Shown: positions 20,725-29,386, numbered from the stretch's first letter. The stretch: 64,000 nucleotides of DNA from Lysobacter defluvii IMMIB APB-9 = DSM 18482 (GCF_000423325.1 NZ_KE384007.1:189491-253490); one strand, 5' to 3'. Notes: a model not told the origin generated them from the sequence alone. Translations and numbers: made by a program.

Positions 20725-21566
20725 GACGCGGATTCCGCGAACAGGTCGGCCTGGGGATCGGGCGGGCCGGTCTCCTCGACCAGCTCGGCCAGGCGGGTCC
20801 GCGCGCCGCGCAGCGGGTCCTCCATCAGGAAGCCGGCCAGCCGGGCGTGCCAGTCCGGCCAGCGCGCGCCGAGCCGCTCCATGTCGCCATCCACCGGAAC
20901 GCCCTCGGCCGGGCGCGCGACGAAGGCGGAGGTGCACAGCACGTTGCGCCAGCCAAGGCCCGCCAGCCGGAGCGACAGGTCGGTCAGCCCCGCGTACCAG
21001 GACCCGAAGCTGTCCACGTCCAGGCCGCGCGCCTTCTGCAGGGCGGCGCCGCGCAGCACCACGGCGTGGCCGACCGCCGCGGGAAGCTCCGGGCTGCCGG
21101 CCGGCATCCCCGCGGCGGCGCGCGCGACCCGCGCGGGATCCCCGGGGAGCGGGCAGCATTCGCCGATCTCCGGCCACGCGACCGCTTCCCCCGCGTTGCT
21201 CCACGCGGTGACGGTCGCCACCGAGCCGTCGGCGGCCAGGCAGCCGGCCATGCGCGCGAGCCAGCCCGGCAGCGGCAGGGCATCGGGGGCCAGCACGGCG
21301 ACGTCGGCGCCGCCGCAGGCCGACAGCACCTCGTCGAGGTGGTCGAGCTCGGAAACGCGCCGCGGGCGGCGGCTGTAGTCGGCGTGCAGGCGGGTACGGG
21401 CGAGCCAGCGCTCGATGATGGCGCCCGCGCGCGGGCCGGCACTGGCGTTGTCGGCCAGCCACACCCGGGTGCTTGGCGCGGTGCCGGCATCCAGCGCCGC
21501 CAGGCTGGCGTCCAGGGCATCGTCATCGCTGCCCACCGGCAGCACCACGATGGGCAGCTCGCTCAT
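20721..21566 (-). CDS. Glycosyltransferase-2-like protein of unknown specificity
   Basis: This 281-residue protein begins MSELPIVVLPVGSDDD and has a Rossmann-like N-terminal half (VWLADNASAGPRAG, then ADVAVLAPDALPLPGWL), which resembles a GT2 fold. The DxD position reads APDA, so metal binding may be weakened. The middle contains AAVGHAVVLRGAALQKARGLD and DLSLRLAGLGWRNVLCTSAFV, again in GT2 style. It overlaps the next glycosyltransferase by 4 bp and begins 19 bp after the gspD stop, so it appears part of the type II secretion transcript. It may be a catalytically weakened partner of the downstream enzyme; that is inference. Confidence 0.65.
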   Translation of the reverse strand: MSELPIVVLPVGSDDDALDASLAALDAGTAPSTRVWLADNASAGPRAGAIIERWLARTRLHADYSRRPRRVSELDHLDEVLSACGGADVAVLAPDALPLPGWLARMAGCLAADGSVATVTAWSNAGEAVAWPEIGECCPLPGDPARVARAAAGMPAGSPELPAAVGHAVVLRGAALQKARGLDVDSFGSWYAGLTDLSLRLAGLGWRNVLCTSAFVARPAEGVPVDGDMERLGARWPDWHARLAGFLMEDPLRGARTRLAELVEETGPPDPQADLFAESAS

Positions 21567-21585
21567 CGGTCGATCCTTCCGCCGC

Positions 21586-23898
21586 TCAGGGCTGCCCGCG
21601 GTGCAGCGGCTCCAGCGCGCGGAAGCGGCGCCCGTACTCGTCGGTCAGGTTCCGCGCCTCCATGGGATTGCGCACGATGGTCGGCGTGAGCAGGACCACG
21701 GTCTCCTCGCGGCGCGTCTCGGACGACTGGGTGCCGAACAGGCCGCCGATTACCGGGATCCGGCTCAGGCCGGGGAAGCCGGAGGAGCCGCGGGCCACGC
21801 TGTCGCGGATCAGGCCGGCCAGCATCACCGTCTCCCCGCTGCTGATCGCCGCCTCGGTCTTGAGCCGGCGGGTGTCGATGCGCACGTTGCCCAGGGCGTC
21901 GGCCACGGCGCCCGGCGAACTGACCTCCTGCACGATCTCGAGGAACACCAGCCCGTCGCGGGTCACCCGCGGGCGCACCTTCAGGATCACGCCGGTGTCG
22001 ATGTACTCGACCTGGCTGTAGGTGCTGTCGCTGCCCAGGCCCGGGTTCACGCTGACCGAGGCGATCGGGATCGAGCTGCCGACGTTGAAGGTCGCCTCGG
22101 CGTTGTTGCGCACCACCACCGAGGGGGTCTGCAGCATGTTGATGTCGGTGACCTCGTCCAGCGCGCTGACCACCGCGGCGGCGTCGCGGCCGAGGAAGGT
22201 CCAGGACAGCCCCGCAGGGTCGCCGCGGGCCGACTGCACGCTGCCGGCCAGGGTGCTCCAGGTGTCGCGGCCGCGTGCGCTGGGCAGGCCGGCATCGGTG
22301 ACCGCGCGCTCGAAGAACCAGTTGACGCCGTACTCCAGCGCGCCGGACAGCTGGACCTCCAGCACCTGGGCCTCGATGTGCACCTGCATCGGCATCACGT
22401 CGAGCTGGTCGATGACCTCGCGGATCGACTTCCAGGCGCGCGGGGTGGTGCGCACCAGCAGCGAGTTGGTCTCCTCGACCGCCGACACGCCGACCGGGTC
22501 GCCCTGCACACGCAGCCGGGCACTGGCGTTGCCGTCGACCCGCTCGTCCAGCGCGAGCTCGCCCTCGACTCCGGAGCCGCCGGTGCCGCCGCCCATCCGG
22601 CTGCCGCCACGCACCCCGCCGCGACCGGAGGACAGACCGTCGCGGGCGCTGCCGCCGTCGGACGACAGTTCCATCGCGCGGCTGCCGGGCATCAGCGAGG
22701 GACCGCCGCGGCCGTCGGTGCCGGGCTCCTCCTCCGGGCCGGCGCCGCCGAAGACCTCGGCCAGCCGGTTGGCGAGGTCGCGGGCGCGGATGTACTTCAG
22801 TTCGTGGGTGTACAGGCGCACGCCGGCGCCGGCCCCGTCGATTCGCTCCAGCCACTGGCGCACGTGGTCGAGGTACTCCGCCTGCGGGGTGATCACCATC
22901 ACCGCGTTGGCACCTTCGATCGGCATGAAGCGGAACATCCCGGAGACCGGCGACTCCGCCTCCTCGCCGAACACCTGCTCCAGGTCCTGGACGACCTGCG
23001 CCGCGCGCCCGGTCTCCAGCGGGAACACACCGACCGACATGCCGGCCAGCCAGTCGACGTCGAAGATCTCGATGGTGCGCAGGTAGTTCTCCAGCTCGGT
23101 GGCGCTGCCGCCGATGCTGATCACGTTGCGGGCGTTGTCGGTGCCGACGATGGCGTCGGGCCGCGCATAGGGCTCGAGGATCTTGCGCATCTCCTCGGCG
23201 GCGACGTAGCGCAGCGGCACGGTGCGCACCTCGAAGCCGCGTGCGCCCGCGGCGCTGCCGGTGCGGGGGGCGACGTTGCCGGGCAGCGCCCGCTCGGCGG
23301 GGACGATGTTGTAGCGCCCATCGGTGTAGACCATGCGCGCATCGCTCCAGCCCAGCACCTGCTCGAGCAGGCTGATCGCCTCGGCGGGGCTGACCGGACG
23401 CGGGGTGGCGAGGGTGACCGTGCCCTGCACGTCCGGGGCGATGACGTAGTTCTGCCCCAGCATGTCGCCGAGGATCGCCTTGACCACGGCGTGCACCGAC
23501 TCGCCCTCGAAGTTGAAGGTCGCCTCGCCGCTGGTGGCCCCCAGCCCGGGACGTGGCGCCGCGGCGGCGGCGCGGTTGATGACCTCGCCGGTGCCGCGGC
23601 GGACCTGCGCGCGCGGGCCGTCCGCGGCGAGCGGCTCCACGATGGGCTCGATGCCGGCCCGCGCATCGACGGGATCCGCGGACCGGCTCGCCGCGGTCCC
23701 GGCGATCCCGGACTCCGGCAGCGCCTGCGCGCGGCGGATGTCCGCCACCGGGACGCTGGTGCAGGAACCAAGCAGCCAGGTGGCGAGCAACAGGCACGAC
23801 AGCCGGCCGGCAAGGGGCAGCGGCTGTCGGGAACGGGGGCGGTACGGATGCGTCATCTGCTGCACTCGGTTTCTTGCGGCGTGCCGGGGCGGGCTCAT
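21586..23898 (-). CDS. gspD: Type II secretion secretin GspD (XpsD type)
   Basis: The secretin forms the outer membrane channel of the type II secretion system. The start is the ATG overlapping the upstream stop (ATGA), with GGGAGG 4 bp before it; an internal Met at residue 15 is possible. A lipobox LGSC follows the hydrophobic segment, so the protein is probably lipidated. The 770 residues contain N0 (FNFEGESVHAVVKAILGDML), N1-N3 domains (including AEEMRKILEPYARPDAIVG) and the secretin core with VPVIGGLFG-like RIPVIGGLFGTQSS. A Gly/Ser-rich insertion near residues 390-430 interrupts N3. It is the last gsp gene, the position held by xpsD in Xanthomonas. Confidence 0.95.
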   Translation of the reverse strand: MSPPRHAARNRVQQMTHPYRPRSRQPLPLAGRLSCLLLATWLLGSCTSVPVADIRRAQALPESGIAGTAASRSADPVDARAGIEPIVEPLAADGPRAQVRRGTGEVINRAAAAAPRPGLGATSGEATFNFEGESVHAVVKAILGDMLGQNYVIAPDVQGTVTLATPRPVSPAEAISLLEQVLGWSDARMVYTDGRYNIVPAERALPGNVAPRTGSAAGARGFEVRTVPLRYVAAEEMRKILEPYARPDAIVGTDNARNVISIGGSATELENYLRTIEIFDVDWLAGMSVGVFPLETGRAAQVVQDLEQVFGEEAESPVSGMFRFMPIEGANAVMVITPQAEYLDHVRQWLERIDGAGAGVRLYTHELKYIRARDLANRLAEVFGGAGPEEEPGTDGRGGPSLMPGSRAMELSSDGGSARDGLSSGRGGVRGGSRMGGGTGGSGVEGELALDERVDGNASARLRVQGDPVGVSAVEETNSLLVRTTPRAWKSIREVIDQLDVMPMQVHIEAQVLEVQLSGALEYGVNWFFERAVTDAGLPSARGRDTWSTLAGSVQSARGDPAGLSWTFLGRDAAAVVSALDEVTDINMLQTPSVVVRNNAEATFNVGSSIPIASVSVNPGLGSDSTYSQVEYIDTGVILKVRPRVTRDGLVFLEIVQEVSSPGAVADALGNVRIDTRRLKTEAAISSGETVMLAGLIRDSVARGSSGFPGLSRIPVIGGLFGTQSSETRREETVVLLTPTIVRNPMEARNLTDEYGRRFRALEPLHRGQP

Positions 23899-24629
23899 CG
23901 GGCCTCCCGCTGCAGGCGGGCACGGCGGGCCTGGATTCGCTGGCGGATGGTTTCGAGCTGGGCGGCGTCGGGGGCGGGGGCGGCGCTGTCGGAATTCTCG
24001 GCTGCCGCCGCCTCGGCTACCTCGGCGGCCGCAATGGCGGCGGCGGCGGCTTCCGCGGCTTCTGATGCCCCGGGGGCCTCTGCCATCGGATGCTCCATGA
24101 ACGGCGCCGGTGGCGCACCCTCTCCGCCACTGCCATTGAACACGCGCAGTCCCAGCTCGCGGCGCCCATCGGGTCCCTCGAACACGGCGCTGCGGCGGTC
24201 CAGCGCCACCAGCCGCCAGCCCGGCGCGCCGGGGGCTTCGGCTCCCTCGCGCACCCGCATCGCCTCGCCGCCGCCGGTGGGCTGCACGATCGCCATGCGC
24301 AGGTCGGGAGTGAGGATCACGCTGGTCAGCTGGTAGTCGAAGCCGGTGTCCACCGCCTCGTCCCCGTTGCCGGGGAGGTAAAACGGGCGCGGCGTGCGGT
24401 CGGTGGAGAACAGCGGCCGCTCGCCGATCGCCGCGTAGTCGTGCAGCGGGCCGATCGGGTCGGCGGCCGGGGCCGCGCTTGCAGGCAGCGCCGGTGCCAG
24501 CGATGCGTCGTCGGGCAGCAGCGCCACCTGGCTGCCGGCACCCGCCAGCGCGGCGAGCCAGGCGATCACGCCGCCGCCCGCCAGCACGGCCAGCAGGCGG
24601 GTACGCGGACCGGCGTGCTCAAGGCGCAT
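23895..24629 (-). CDS. gspN: Type II secretion protein N (XpsN type, GspC-like)
   Basis: The start is the ATG giving MRLEHAGPRTRLL; it overlaps the gspM end by 11 bp. The 244-residue protein has one N-terminal membrane segment (about 12-30), a low-complexity Ala/Pro stretch, then a small beta domain (YAAIGERPLFSTDRTPRPF through RELGLRVFNG). That domain resembles the homology region of GspC/PilP, which contacts the secretin. An Ala/Glu-rich tail follows and may form a helix. There is no PDZ domain and no separate gspC gene, so I infer that this protein does the GspC job of linking the inner membrane platform to GspD, as suggested for XpsN. Confidence 0.8.
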   Translation of the reverse strand: MRLEHAGPRTRLLAVLAGGGVIAWLAALAGAGSQVALLPDDASLAPALPASAAPAADPIGPLHDYAAIGERPLFSTDRTPRPFYLPGNGDEAVDTGFDYQLTSVILTPDLRMAIVQPTGGGEAMRVREGAEAPGAPGWRLVALDRRSAVFEGPDGRRELGLRVFNGSGGEGAPPAPFMEHPMAEAPGASEAAEAAAAAIAAAEVAEAAAAENSDSAAPAPDAAQLETIRQRIQARRARLQREAR

Positions 24630-25245
24630 TGGTGCCCTCCCCCGGCACGGGCAGGTAGCCCGACAGGTCGAAGCTGGCGTCGACCCCGCGGGTGTCCTGC
24701 GGCGTGGCCCCACCGGCGCCATACATCCGCTGGGCCAGGACGTCGAGGTTGTCGACGAACAGGCGCGGACTGCCGCTTTCCAGCGCATGCAGCACCGCCG
24801 CCAGCTCGGCGGTCCCGCACACCAGGCGCACCTCGACCGCGACGCGCACATAGGCGCCGCCGTGGTCGGGGCGCAGAGGCGAGCGGTTGCTGATCGCGCA
24901 GCTGCGGTTGCCCGGACTCACTTCCAGGACCGCCGACTCCAGGCGCTGCACCAGGCCGGCGGTGGCCAGCTCCGGCGTGTCGGCGGCCAGGAAACCCGGA
25001 CGATCGCCTTGGCTGGCCTCCAGCTCGCGCAGGCGTTCCTGCACCAGGGGCGCCTGCTGTTCGCGCATGCGCAGCCGCAGCTCGCGCTCGCGCAGCCCAT
25101 CGATGCGCTCGCCCACCTCCAGCATCGGCCGGGTCCACAAGGGATGCACCAGCAACGCGTAGCCGAGCGCGAGCACCGCCAGCAACAGGGCCAGTGCGAC
25201 CCAGCGGTCCTGCCCGCGCAGGCGCCCGGCCAGACCCGCCGCCAC
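24619..25245 (-). CDS. gspM: Type II secretion protein GspM
   Basis: GspM is a single-pass inner membrane protein that pairs with GspL in the assembly platform. I place the start at the GTG overlapping the last base of the gspL stop (TAGTG), with GGGAGG about 8 bp upstream, giving 208 residues. A short cytoplasmic segment is followed by one membrane helix (WVALALLLAVLALGYALLV, about 15-33). A coiled-coil-prone periplasmic helix (ERELRLRMREQQAPLVQERL) and a ferredoxin-like alpha/beta domain follow. Sequence identity within this family is low; position between gspL and gspN carries much of the assignment. Confidence 0.85.
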   Translation of the reverse strand: MAAGLAGRLRGQDRWVALALLLAVLALGYALLVHPLWTRPMLEVGERIDGLRERELRLRMREQQAPLVQERLRELEASQGDRPGFLAADTPELATAGLVQRLESAVLEVSPGNRSCAISNRSPLRPDHGGAYVRVAVEVRLVCGTAELAAVLHALESGSPRLFVDNLDVLAQRMYGAGGATPQDTRGVDASFDLSGYLPVPGEGTNAP

Positions 25246-26390
25246 TATCGGGCCTCCCCGGCTGTGGCCATGGCGGCAGGCGTGGCGAGCTTCGCGGTGA
25301 CCGTGAACCGGTCGCGGCCACTGGCCGGGTCCGGCATCACCGCGCCCGCCAGCGCCGGGGACCGCCACAGGTCCGCACCCTGCAGCTGCCCCACGAGGGC
25401 TGCCGGATTGCGGCCGAGCCCGACCATGGTCAGTTCATCGCCCCGGATCGAGAGGCTTTCCAGGTAGGTGTCGTCGGGCAGCCGCCGGGTCAGCTCGGCG
25501 AGCACCGCCGTGGTGGGCGGCCTGGCGGCACGGGTCCGCTCCAGGAATGCCTGGCCCTCGAGCAGCAGCCGTGCCTGGCGCAGCCCGTCGGCCTCCCCAC
25601 GGGACGCCTCCGCGCGGTCGGCGATCAGGGCTTCCAGCGCGTCGGCGGCTTCGCGGCGGTTGTCGAGGATCTGCGCGGCGGCGGCAACCAGCGCCAGCAC
25701 CGCGACCCCGGCGAGCACCCGATTCACGGTCGCCCAAGGGTTACGGAGGCGGTGCCGCTGGGCCGGCGGCAACAGGTTCACGCCCAGCGGCTGGCCATCG
25801 GCGCCCTGCACGTCGACCCCCGCCAGGGTGCCGGCGACCGGCCCCAGCGCTGCAAGCCGCGGCTGCAGGCGCGCCTTGGGCACGACCACAAGCGCGACGT
25901 CCAGCTGCCCTTCGCCGGCAGGCCCCACGGCTCGTGCATCGAACACCACCGCGTCGGAGGTGAAAGGCGTCTGGCGCTCCACCTCGAAGCCGGCGACCTC
26001 GTGCAAGCGGCTGCCGGCGGCGGCGGGGAGCCGCAAGGTGCGAACCAGCGCCGACCCTGACGGGAGCAACAGCCAGCGCGGGAGCTGCCGGCTGCGTGGA
26101 TCCAGCACCGCGGCGAACGGGTCACGCCCGCCGGCCAGGTCCAGGGCGGCGGCGTCCAGGCTTGCCGCGGCATCCAGCTGCTGCTCGCGCTGCAACAGCA
26201 GGCCCATCGTCCCGTCCGCGGGTTGCAGCAGCAAGCGGCCGGGCTCCAGCTCGAGCGCACGCCGCAGCCGGGGCGGCAACAGCTGCGCGAGCGAGCGACC
26301 CCACCATGACAGGAAGCCGCCGGCGCCCGGCCCCAGCCGCGCACCGATCCGGCCCAGGGCCGAGCCCGGGATGGCACCCGTCACGCTCAT
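25245..26390 (-). CDS. gspL: Type II secretion protein GspL (PilN-like)
   Basis: GspL anchors the ATPase GspE at the inner membrane. The 381-residue protein has an N-terminal cytoplasmic actin-like part (PRWLLLPSGSALVRTLRLP and VAGFEVERQTPFTSDAVVFDA are typical), and the PilN-like block VNLLPPAQRHR just before the single membrane helix ([16 protein letters not shown], near 227-243). A periplasmic domain follows, starting with a helix and ending in a ferredoxin-like fold (VLAELTRRLPDDTYLESLSI). The start is the ATG overlapping the gspK stop by 4 bp (ATGA). It is coupled to gspM at its end. Confidence 0.92.
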   Translation of the reverse strand: MSVTGAIPGSALGRIGARLGPGAGGFLSWWGRSLAQLLPPRLRRALELEPGRLLLQPADGTMGLLLQREQQLDAAASLDAAALDLAGGRDPFAAVLDPRSRQLPRWLLLPSGSALVRTLRLPAAAGSRLHEVAGFEVERQTPFTSDAVVFDARAVGPAGEGQLDVALVVVPKARLQPRLAALGPVAGTLAGVDVQGADGQPLGVNLLPPAQRHRLRNPWATVNRVLAGVAVLALVAAAAQILDNRREAADALEALIADRAEASRGEADGLRQARLLLEGQAFLERTRAARPPTTAVLAELTRRLPDDTYLESLSIRGDELTMVGLGRNPAALVGQLQGADLWRSPALAGAVMPDPASGRDRFTVTAKLATPAAMATAGEAR

Positions 26391-27298
26391 TGCGGCGAAG
26401 CTCCCTCCTCCCAGGCCAGCACCATGTACCCCATTCCCGGTACCCCCGTCCCCCGCGGGGTGACCACCGCCCGCGTCCGCGTCCGGCTTCCGTCCGGGAG
26501 GCGGACAAGGCTGTCGATACTATACGTTCCGCGCCGGTACGCCCCGCCCTCGGCGATCCGCAGGAGGCGCCGGGCGGGCGAGACGGATTCGCTGGCGGTC
26601 AGGGAGGCGTCGCTGCCGCCGTCGTCGCGTGCGCGCAGCTCCACCAGTTCCCCCGCCCCGGGCAGTTGCAACGCCTCCAGCACCGGCAGCGCGGCGAAGG
26701 CCGCCTCGGGCCGTGCCAGTCCCGAGTGCACGGTCACGTACGGGCGCAGGCGCTGGTGGTCGGAAGGCTCCACGCCCAGCACCTGGAGCAGCTCGTCGAC
26801 GGTTTCGAACGGCGCGTCCTTGGCCCCGTACCGGCGCCCGGCCGCCGCATAGGCGGGGGTCTCGGCGCCGTCCGGGCCGGCCACGCCGTCCGGGTCGCGC
26901 CAGTCGACGATGCGCGCGGACAGCATCGCCGCGCGGTCCGGATCGGTGCCCAGCACCTCCAGCAGCGCCTGCAGGAGCGGCTGCGGCGCATGGTTGAGGT
27001 CGACGCGGCCACGCTCGTCGGTGATACGGACCTCCACCGCTGCCTCGCCGTACTGCCACGGGTAGGCGCGGCCATCGGGGTGCCAGCGCAGCGCCGGATC
27101 GGGATGGTTGAGCCGCCACATCGCGTACTCGATGCCCGCCCGGGCGGCGGCGTCGCCCTGCAGCTGCCGCAGCTCCACCCGCCCCTGCAGGCCGCCGGTC
27201 CGGGCCGTCAGCACGTAGCCGCCGACCACCGCGGTGAGCAGCACGATCAGCCACAGGACCAGCACCAGTGCGGCGCCTCGGGCGGGCCGGCCAATCAC
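26387..27298 (-). CDS. gspK: Type II secretion minor pseudopilin GspK
   Basis: GspK is the largest minor pseudopilin and, with GspI and GspJ, caps the pseudopilus. The start is the GTG overlapping the gspJ stop (GTGA), with GGGAGG about 6 bp upstream; longer frames run through gspJ. The 303-residue protein starts with a short leader ending ARG, followed by AALVLVLWLIVLLTAVV, the prepilin helix. As usual for GspK it lacks Glu at +5. The helical insert has RVDLNHAPQPLLQALLEVLG and DWRDPDGVAGPDGAE, matching the calcium-binding and SAM-like region of the family. It needs a prepilin peptidase, which is not encoded in the window. Confidence 0.93.
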   Translation of the reverse strand: MIGRPARGAALVLVLWLIVLLTAVVGGYVLTARTGGLQGRVELRQLQGDAAARAGIEYAMWRLNHPDPALRWHPDGRAYPWQYGEAAVEVRITDERGRVDLNHAPQPLLQALLEVLGTDPDRAAMLSARIVDWRDPDGVAGPDGAETPAYAAAGRRYGAKDAPFETVDELLQVLGVEPSDHQRLRPYVTVHSGLARPEAAFAALPVLEALQLPGAGELVELRARDDGGSDASLTASESVSPARRLLRIAEGGAYRRGTYSIDSLVRLPDGSRTRTRAVVTPRGTGVPGMGYMVLAWEEGASPQ

Positions 27299-27948
27299 CA
27301 CGTACCTCCCGCCGTGGGTGCGATCGCCGACTGCGGCAGCAGCACGCGCACCGGGGGCCACGGGCGGCCGTCGGCGTCCTCGATCCGAAGCTCGACCATC
27401 AGCGGCATCAATTCGGTCTGTTCCCAATGCTCCTGCCACGGGCCCGCGCTGCCGTCCTCCGCGATCCCGCGGTACCGGAACGAGGCCGAGCGCAGCCCTT
27501 CCACCAGCAACTCCGGGGGACGCCCGTCCGGGTCCTCCAGGGCCTCGCCGCCGAGCACCATCCGCAGGTCCAGCAGCACGCGCACCGCGCCGTCGCCTTC
27601 GGGGTCGCGTTCGATACGGAAGTCGTGCAGGTGCGGCCCGCCCTGGCCCAGGTAATGCGGCAGGTCGGCGACGAAGCGCACGCGGTCCGGCTCCCCGGCG
27701 AAGCGCAGCGCCGGGCCATCCTCCGGATCCTCGAACGCCATCGGCCTGGCCGCCGCGAGCCTGCGGCGCACGAAACCCTCGACCGCGCGCATGCGCTCGG
27801 ACTCGTTGGCCAGGCGCTCCCCGCGCAGTGCGGTGCCGTTGGCGGCCGTCAGCGTGGCGAAGGCCAAGGCCAGCCCCGCCGCCAGCAGCACGGTGGCCAG
27901 CAGCACCTCGATCAGGGTGAATCCCCCGGCATGGCGTGGACCCCGCAT
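27295..27948 (-). CDS. gspJ: Type II secretion minor pseudopilin GspJ
   Basis: The start is the ATG sharing one base with the gspI stop (TGATG), giving MRGPRHAGGFTLIEVLL: a short basic leader, the G|FTLIE prepilin cleavage site with Glu at +5, and a hydrophobic N-terminal helix. The 217-residue protein then has the GspJ-type globular domain (RVRFVADLPHYLGQGGPH, and VEGLRSASFRYRG near the C-terminus). It overlaps gspK by 4 bp. Within the T2SS, GspJ joins GspI and GspK at the tip. Confidence 0.93.
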   Translation of the reverse strand: MRGPRHAGGFTLIEVLLATVLLAAGLALAFATLTAANGTALRGERLANESERMRAVEGFVRRRLAAARPMAFEDPEDGPALRFAGEPDRVRFVADLPHYLGQGGPHLHDFRIERDPEGDGAVRVLLDLRMVLGGEALEDPDGRPPELLVEGLRSASFRYRGIAEDGSAGPWQEHWEQTELMPLMVELRIEDADGRPWPPVRVLLPQSAIAPTAGGTW

Positions 27949-28376
27949 CAGGGACGCGCCTCCCCGGGCGGCACCAGGCGCAGGCTGCGGACCCGCAACT
28001 GCTCGCCGCCGCGCTCGCCCCAGGCGACCTGGAGCTCGATCTCGTGCATCCGCATGTCGCCGCTGGCGGCGTCCGCCGGAACGGCGGCCGGGGGCAGCCC
28101 GGGATCGTCCCAGGGCCGGACCTCCAGCGCCCAGCGGTAGCGCCCGTCCTCCAGCTCGCCGCTCCGGCGGCCGGGGCGCAACGGCTCGGCGACTCCAAGG
28201 TCGGCCAGCAGCGCGCGCGCATGCAGCGCCGCCCTGCCGGCCTCGTCGGACCAGCGCAGCTGCCGCGTCGCGCCGGACATCGCCCCGAGCAGGATGGTCA
28301 GCGCCAGCGCCAGCAGGGCGAAGGCGACCACCACCTCGACCAGGCTGTACCCGGCCTGCGCACGCACCCGGCTCAC
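27948..28376 (-). CDS. gspI: Type II secretion minor pseudopilin GspI
   Basis: This 142-residue protein starts MSRVRAQAGYSLVEVVVAFALLALALTI in outline: a 9-residue leader, the cleavage site G|YSLVE with Glu at +5, and a membrane helix. The short globular part (SDEAGRAALHARALLADLG, then HEIELQVAWGERG) fits GspI, the pseudopilin that nucleates the tip complex. Its ATG overlaps the gspH stop by 4 bp, and its stop shares a base with the gspJ ATG, so the minor pseudopilins are tightly coupled. GspI is short and poorly conserved, so the letter rests partly on gene order. Confidence 0.9.
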   Translation of the reverse strand: MSRVRAQAGYSLVEVVVAFALLALALTILLGAMSGATRQLRWSDEAGRAALHARALLADLGVAEPLRPGRRSGELEDGRYRWALEVRPWDDPGLPPAAVPADAASGDMRMHEIELQVAWGERGGEQLRVRSLRLVPPGEARP

Positions 28377-28846
28377 GGCTCCCCGGCCCTCGACAGCCGG
28401 ACCTCGCCGGTAAGCCAGGCGATGTCGACGTCCCAGCCCGCGCCTTCGCGCAGCAGCCGGATGCGCCCACCAGTGGCGGCGCCGTCGGGGAAGAACAGCA
28501 CCGTGCCGACGCCCTCGGAAGCCTGCACCTGGCGTGCGCCGATGAAGCGGATCTCGAGCTCGGCGGGCAATTCGCCGCCGCGGCCGTCCGGGCCCGTCCA
28601 GGTCCGTGCCACCGGGTCGATGCTGAAGGCCTGTTCCTGGCCGGTGGCGATCGCCCGGGTGCGCGCATGGCGCAGTTGCGCGGCCACTTCCTTCGCCGCC
28701 TGCCGCAGCTGCACCCCGGCGAGTCCCCCGGTGAACGCGGCGGCCGCCATCATCCCGGTGGCGGCGATGAGCACCACGACCAGCAGCATCTCCAGCAGGG
28801 AGACGCCGCGCTGGCGCGTGCGCCTATTCGTGGACGATGTCGGCAT
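28373..28846 (-). CDS. gspH: Type II secretion minor pseudopilin GspH
   Basis: The 157-residue product has a basic 14-residue leader (ending RQRG), then VSLLEMLLVVVLIAATG: prepilin cleavage after Gly with Glu at +5. The globular part (QLRQAAKEVAAQLRHARTRAIATGQ) is a signature of GspH/FimT proteins, and GTVLFFPDGAATGGRIRL follows. The gene overlaps the end of gspG by 23 bp, in another frame. The first mature residue is Val instead of the usual Phe; processing is normally tolerant of this. Confidence 0.93.
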   Translation of the reverse strand: MPTSSTNRRTRQRGVSLLEMLLVVVLIAATGMMAAAAFTGGLAGVQLRQAAKEVAAQLRHARTRAIATGQEQAFSIDPVARTWTGPDGRGGELPAELEIRFIGARQVQASEGVGTVLFFPDGAATGGRIRLLREGAGWDVDIAWLTGEVRLSRAGEP

Positions 28847-29258
28847 CCGCGCTGCTGCCGCCCGGCTTGCCGTCGCGGCCGAGGACGACGAGTTCGAACG
28901 GCGCGTTCTCGCCCGGTGCCTTGTAGAGCACCGGGTTGCCCCATGGATCGTTGAGCTCCGGCGCCTTCGCGTACGGGCCCAGCCAGCCGCTCACGCCCGC
29001 CGGCTCGGTGACCAGCTCGTCGAGCGCCTGCGGCAGGCGCCCGGTGTCCATCTGGAATGCCTCCACCTTCTGCGCCAGCGTCATCACCTGCGACTTGGCC
29101 AGGTTGACCTTGGCCCGGTCGGCACCGCCCAGCACGCGCGAGCCGACGAAGGTCAGCACCGCGCCGATCAGCACGATCACGATGATGATCTCGATCAGGC
29201 TCATGCCGGACTGGCCGGAGGCGAGGCGGGAGCGGGTTGGTAGGCGGGGCTGGGGCAT
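28824..29258 (-). CDS. gspG: Type II secretion major pseudopilin GspG
   Basis: GspG builds the pseudopilus that pushes exoproteins through the secretin. The start is the ATG with AGGA about 7 bp upstream. The 144-residue protein has an 18-residue leader ending GQSG, then MSLIEIIIVIVLIG, with Met instead of Phe at +1 and Glu at +5. Later come the family blocks DTGRLPQALDELV, LNDPWGNPVLYKAPG and the C-terminal calcium loop region with GSSADADIV. The GspF gene ends 128 bp upstream; that gap contains a heptamer tandem repeat and may hold a separate promoter for this abundant subunit. Confidence 0.95.
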   Translation of the reverse strand: MPQPRLPTRSRLASGQSGMSLIEIIIVIVLIGAVLTFVGSRVLGGADRAKVNLAKSQVMTLAQKVEAFQMDTGRLPQALDELVTEPAGVSGWLGPYAKAPELNDPWGNPVLYKAPGENAPFELVVLGRDGKPGGSSADADIVHE

Positions 29259-29282
29259 GGGGGGGTCCTGGATGGGTGGAGC

Positions 29283-29313
29283 GGGAACAGGGAACAGGGA
29301 ACAGGGAACAGGG
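29283..29313. repeat. Tandem heptamer repeat (GGGAACA)4
   Basis: Four perfect head-to-tail copies of GGGAACA run from 29283 to 29310 and end in GGGG. They stand in the 128-bp spacer between gspF and gspG, upstream of the gspG ribosome-binding site. Read on the transcribed strand the unit is TGTTCCC. Such a tract can change copy number by slippage; an effect on gspG transcription is possible but not shown. Confidence 0.9.
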
Positions 29314-29386
29314 GCCGAGTGTGCCGGGTTTGGTGGTGGGGGTCAGCCCGGGGGCATGAACGGCTCACGGGGCCCGGGCTCCAACA

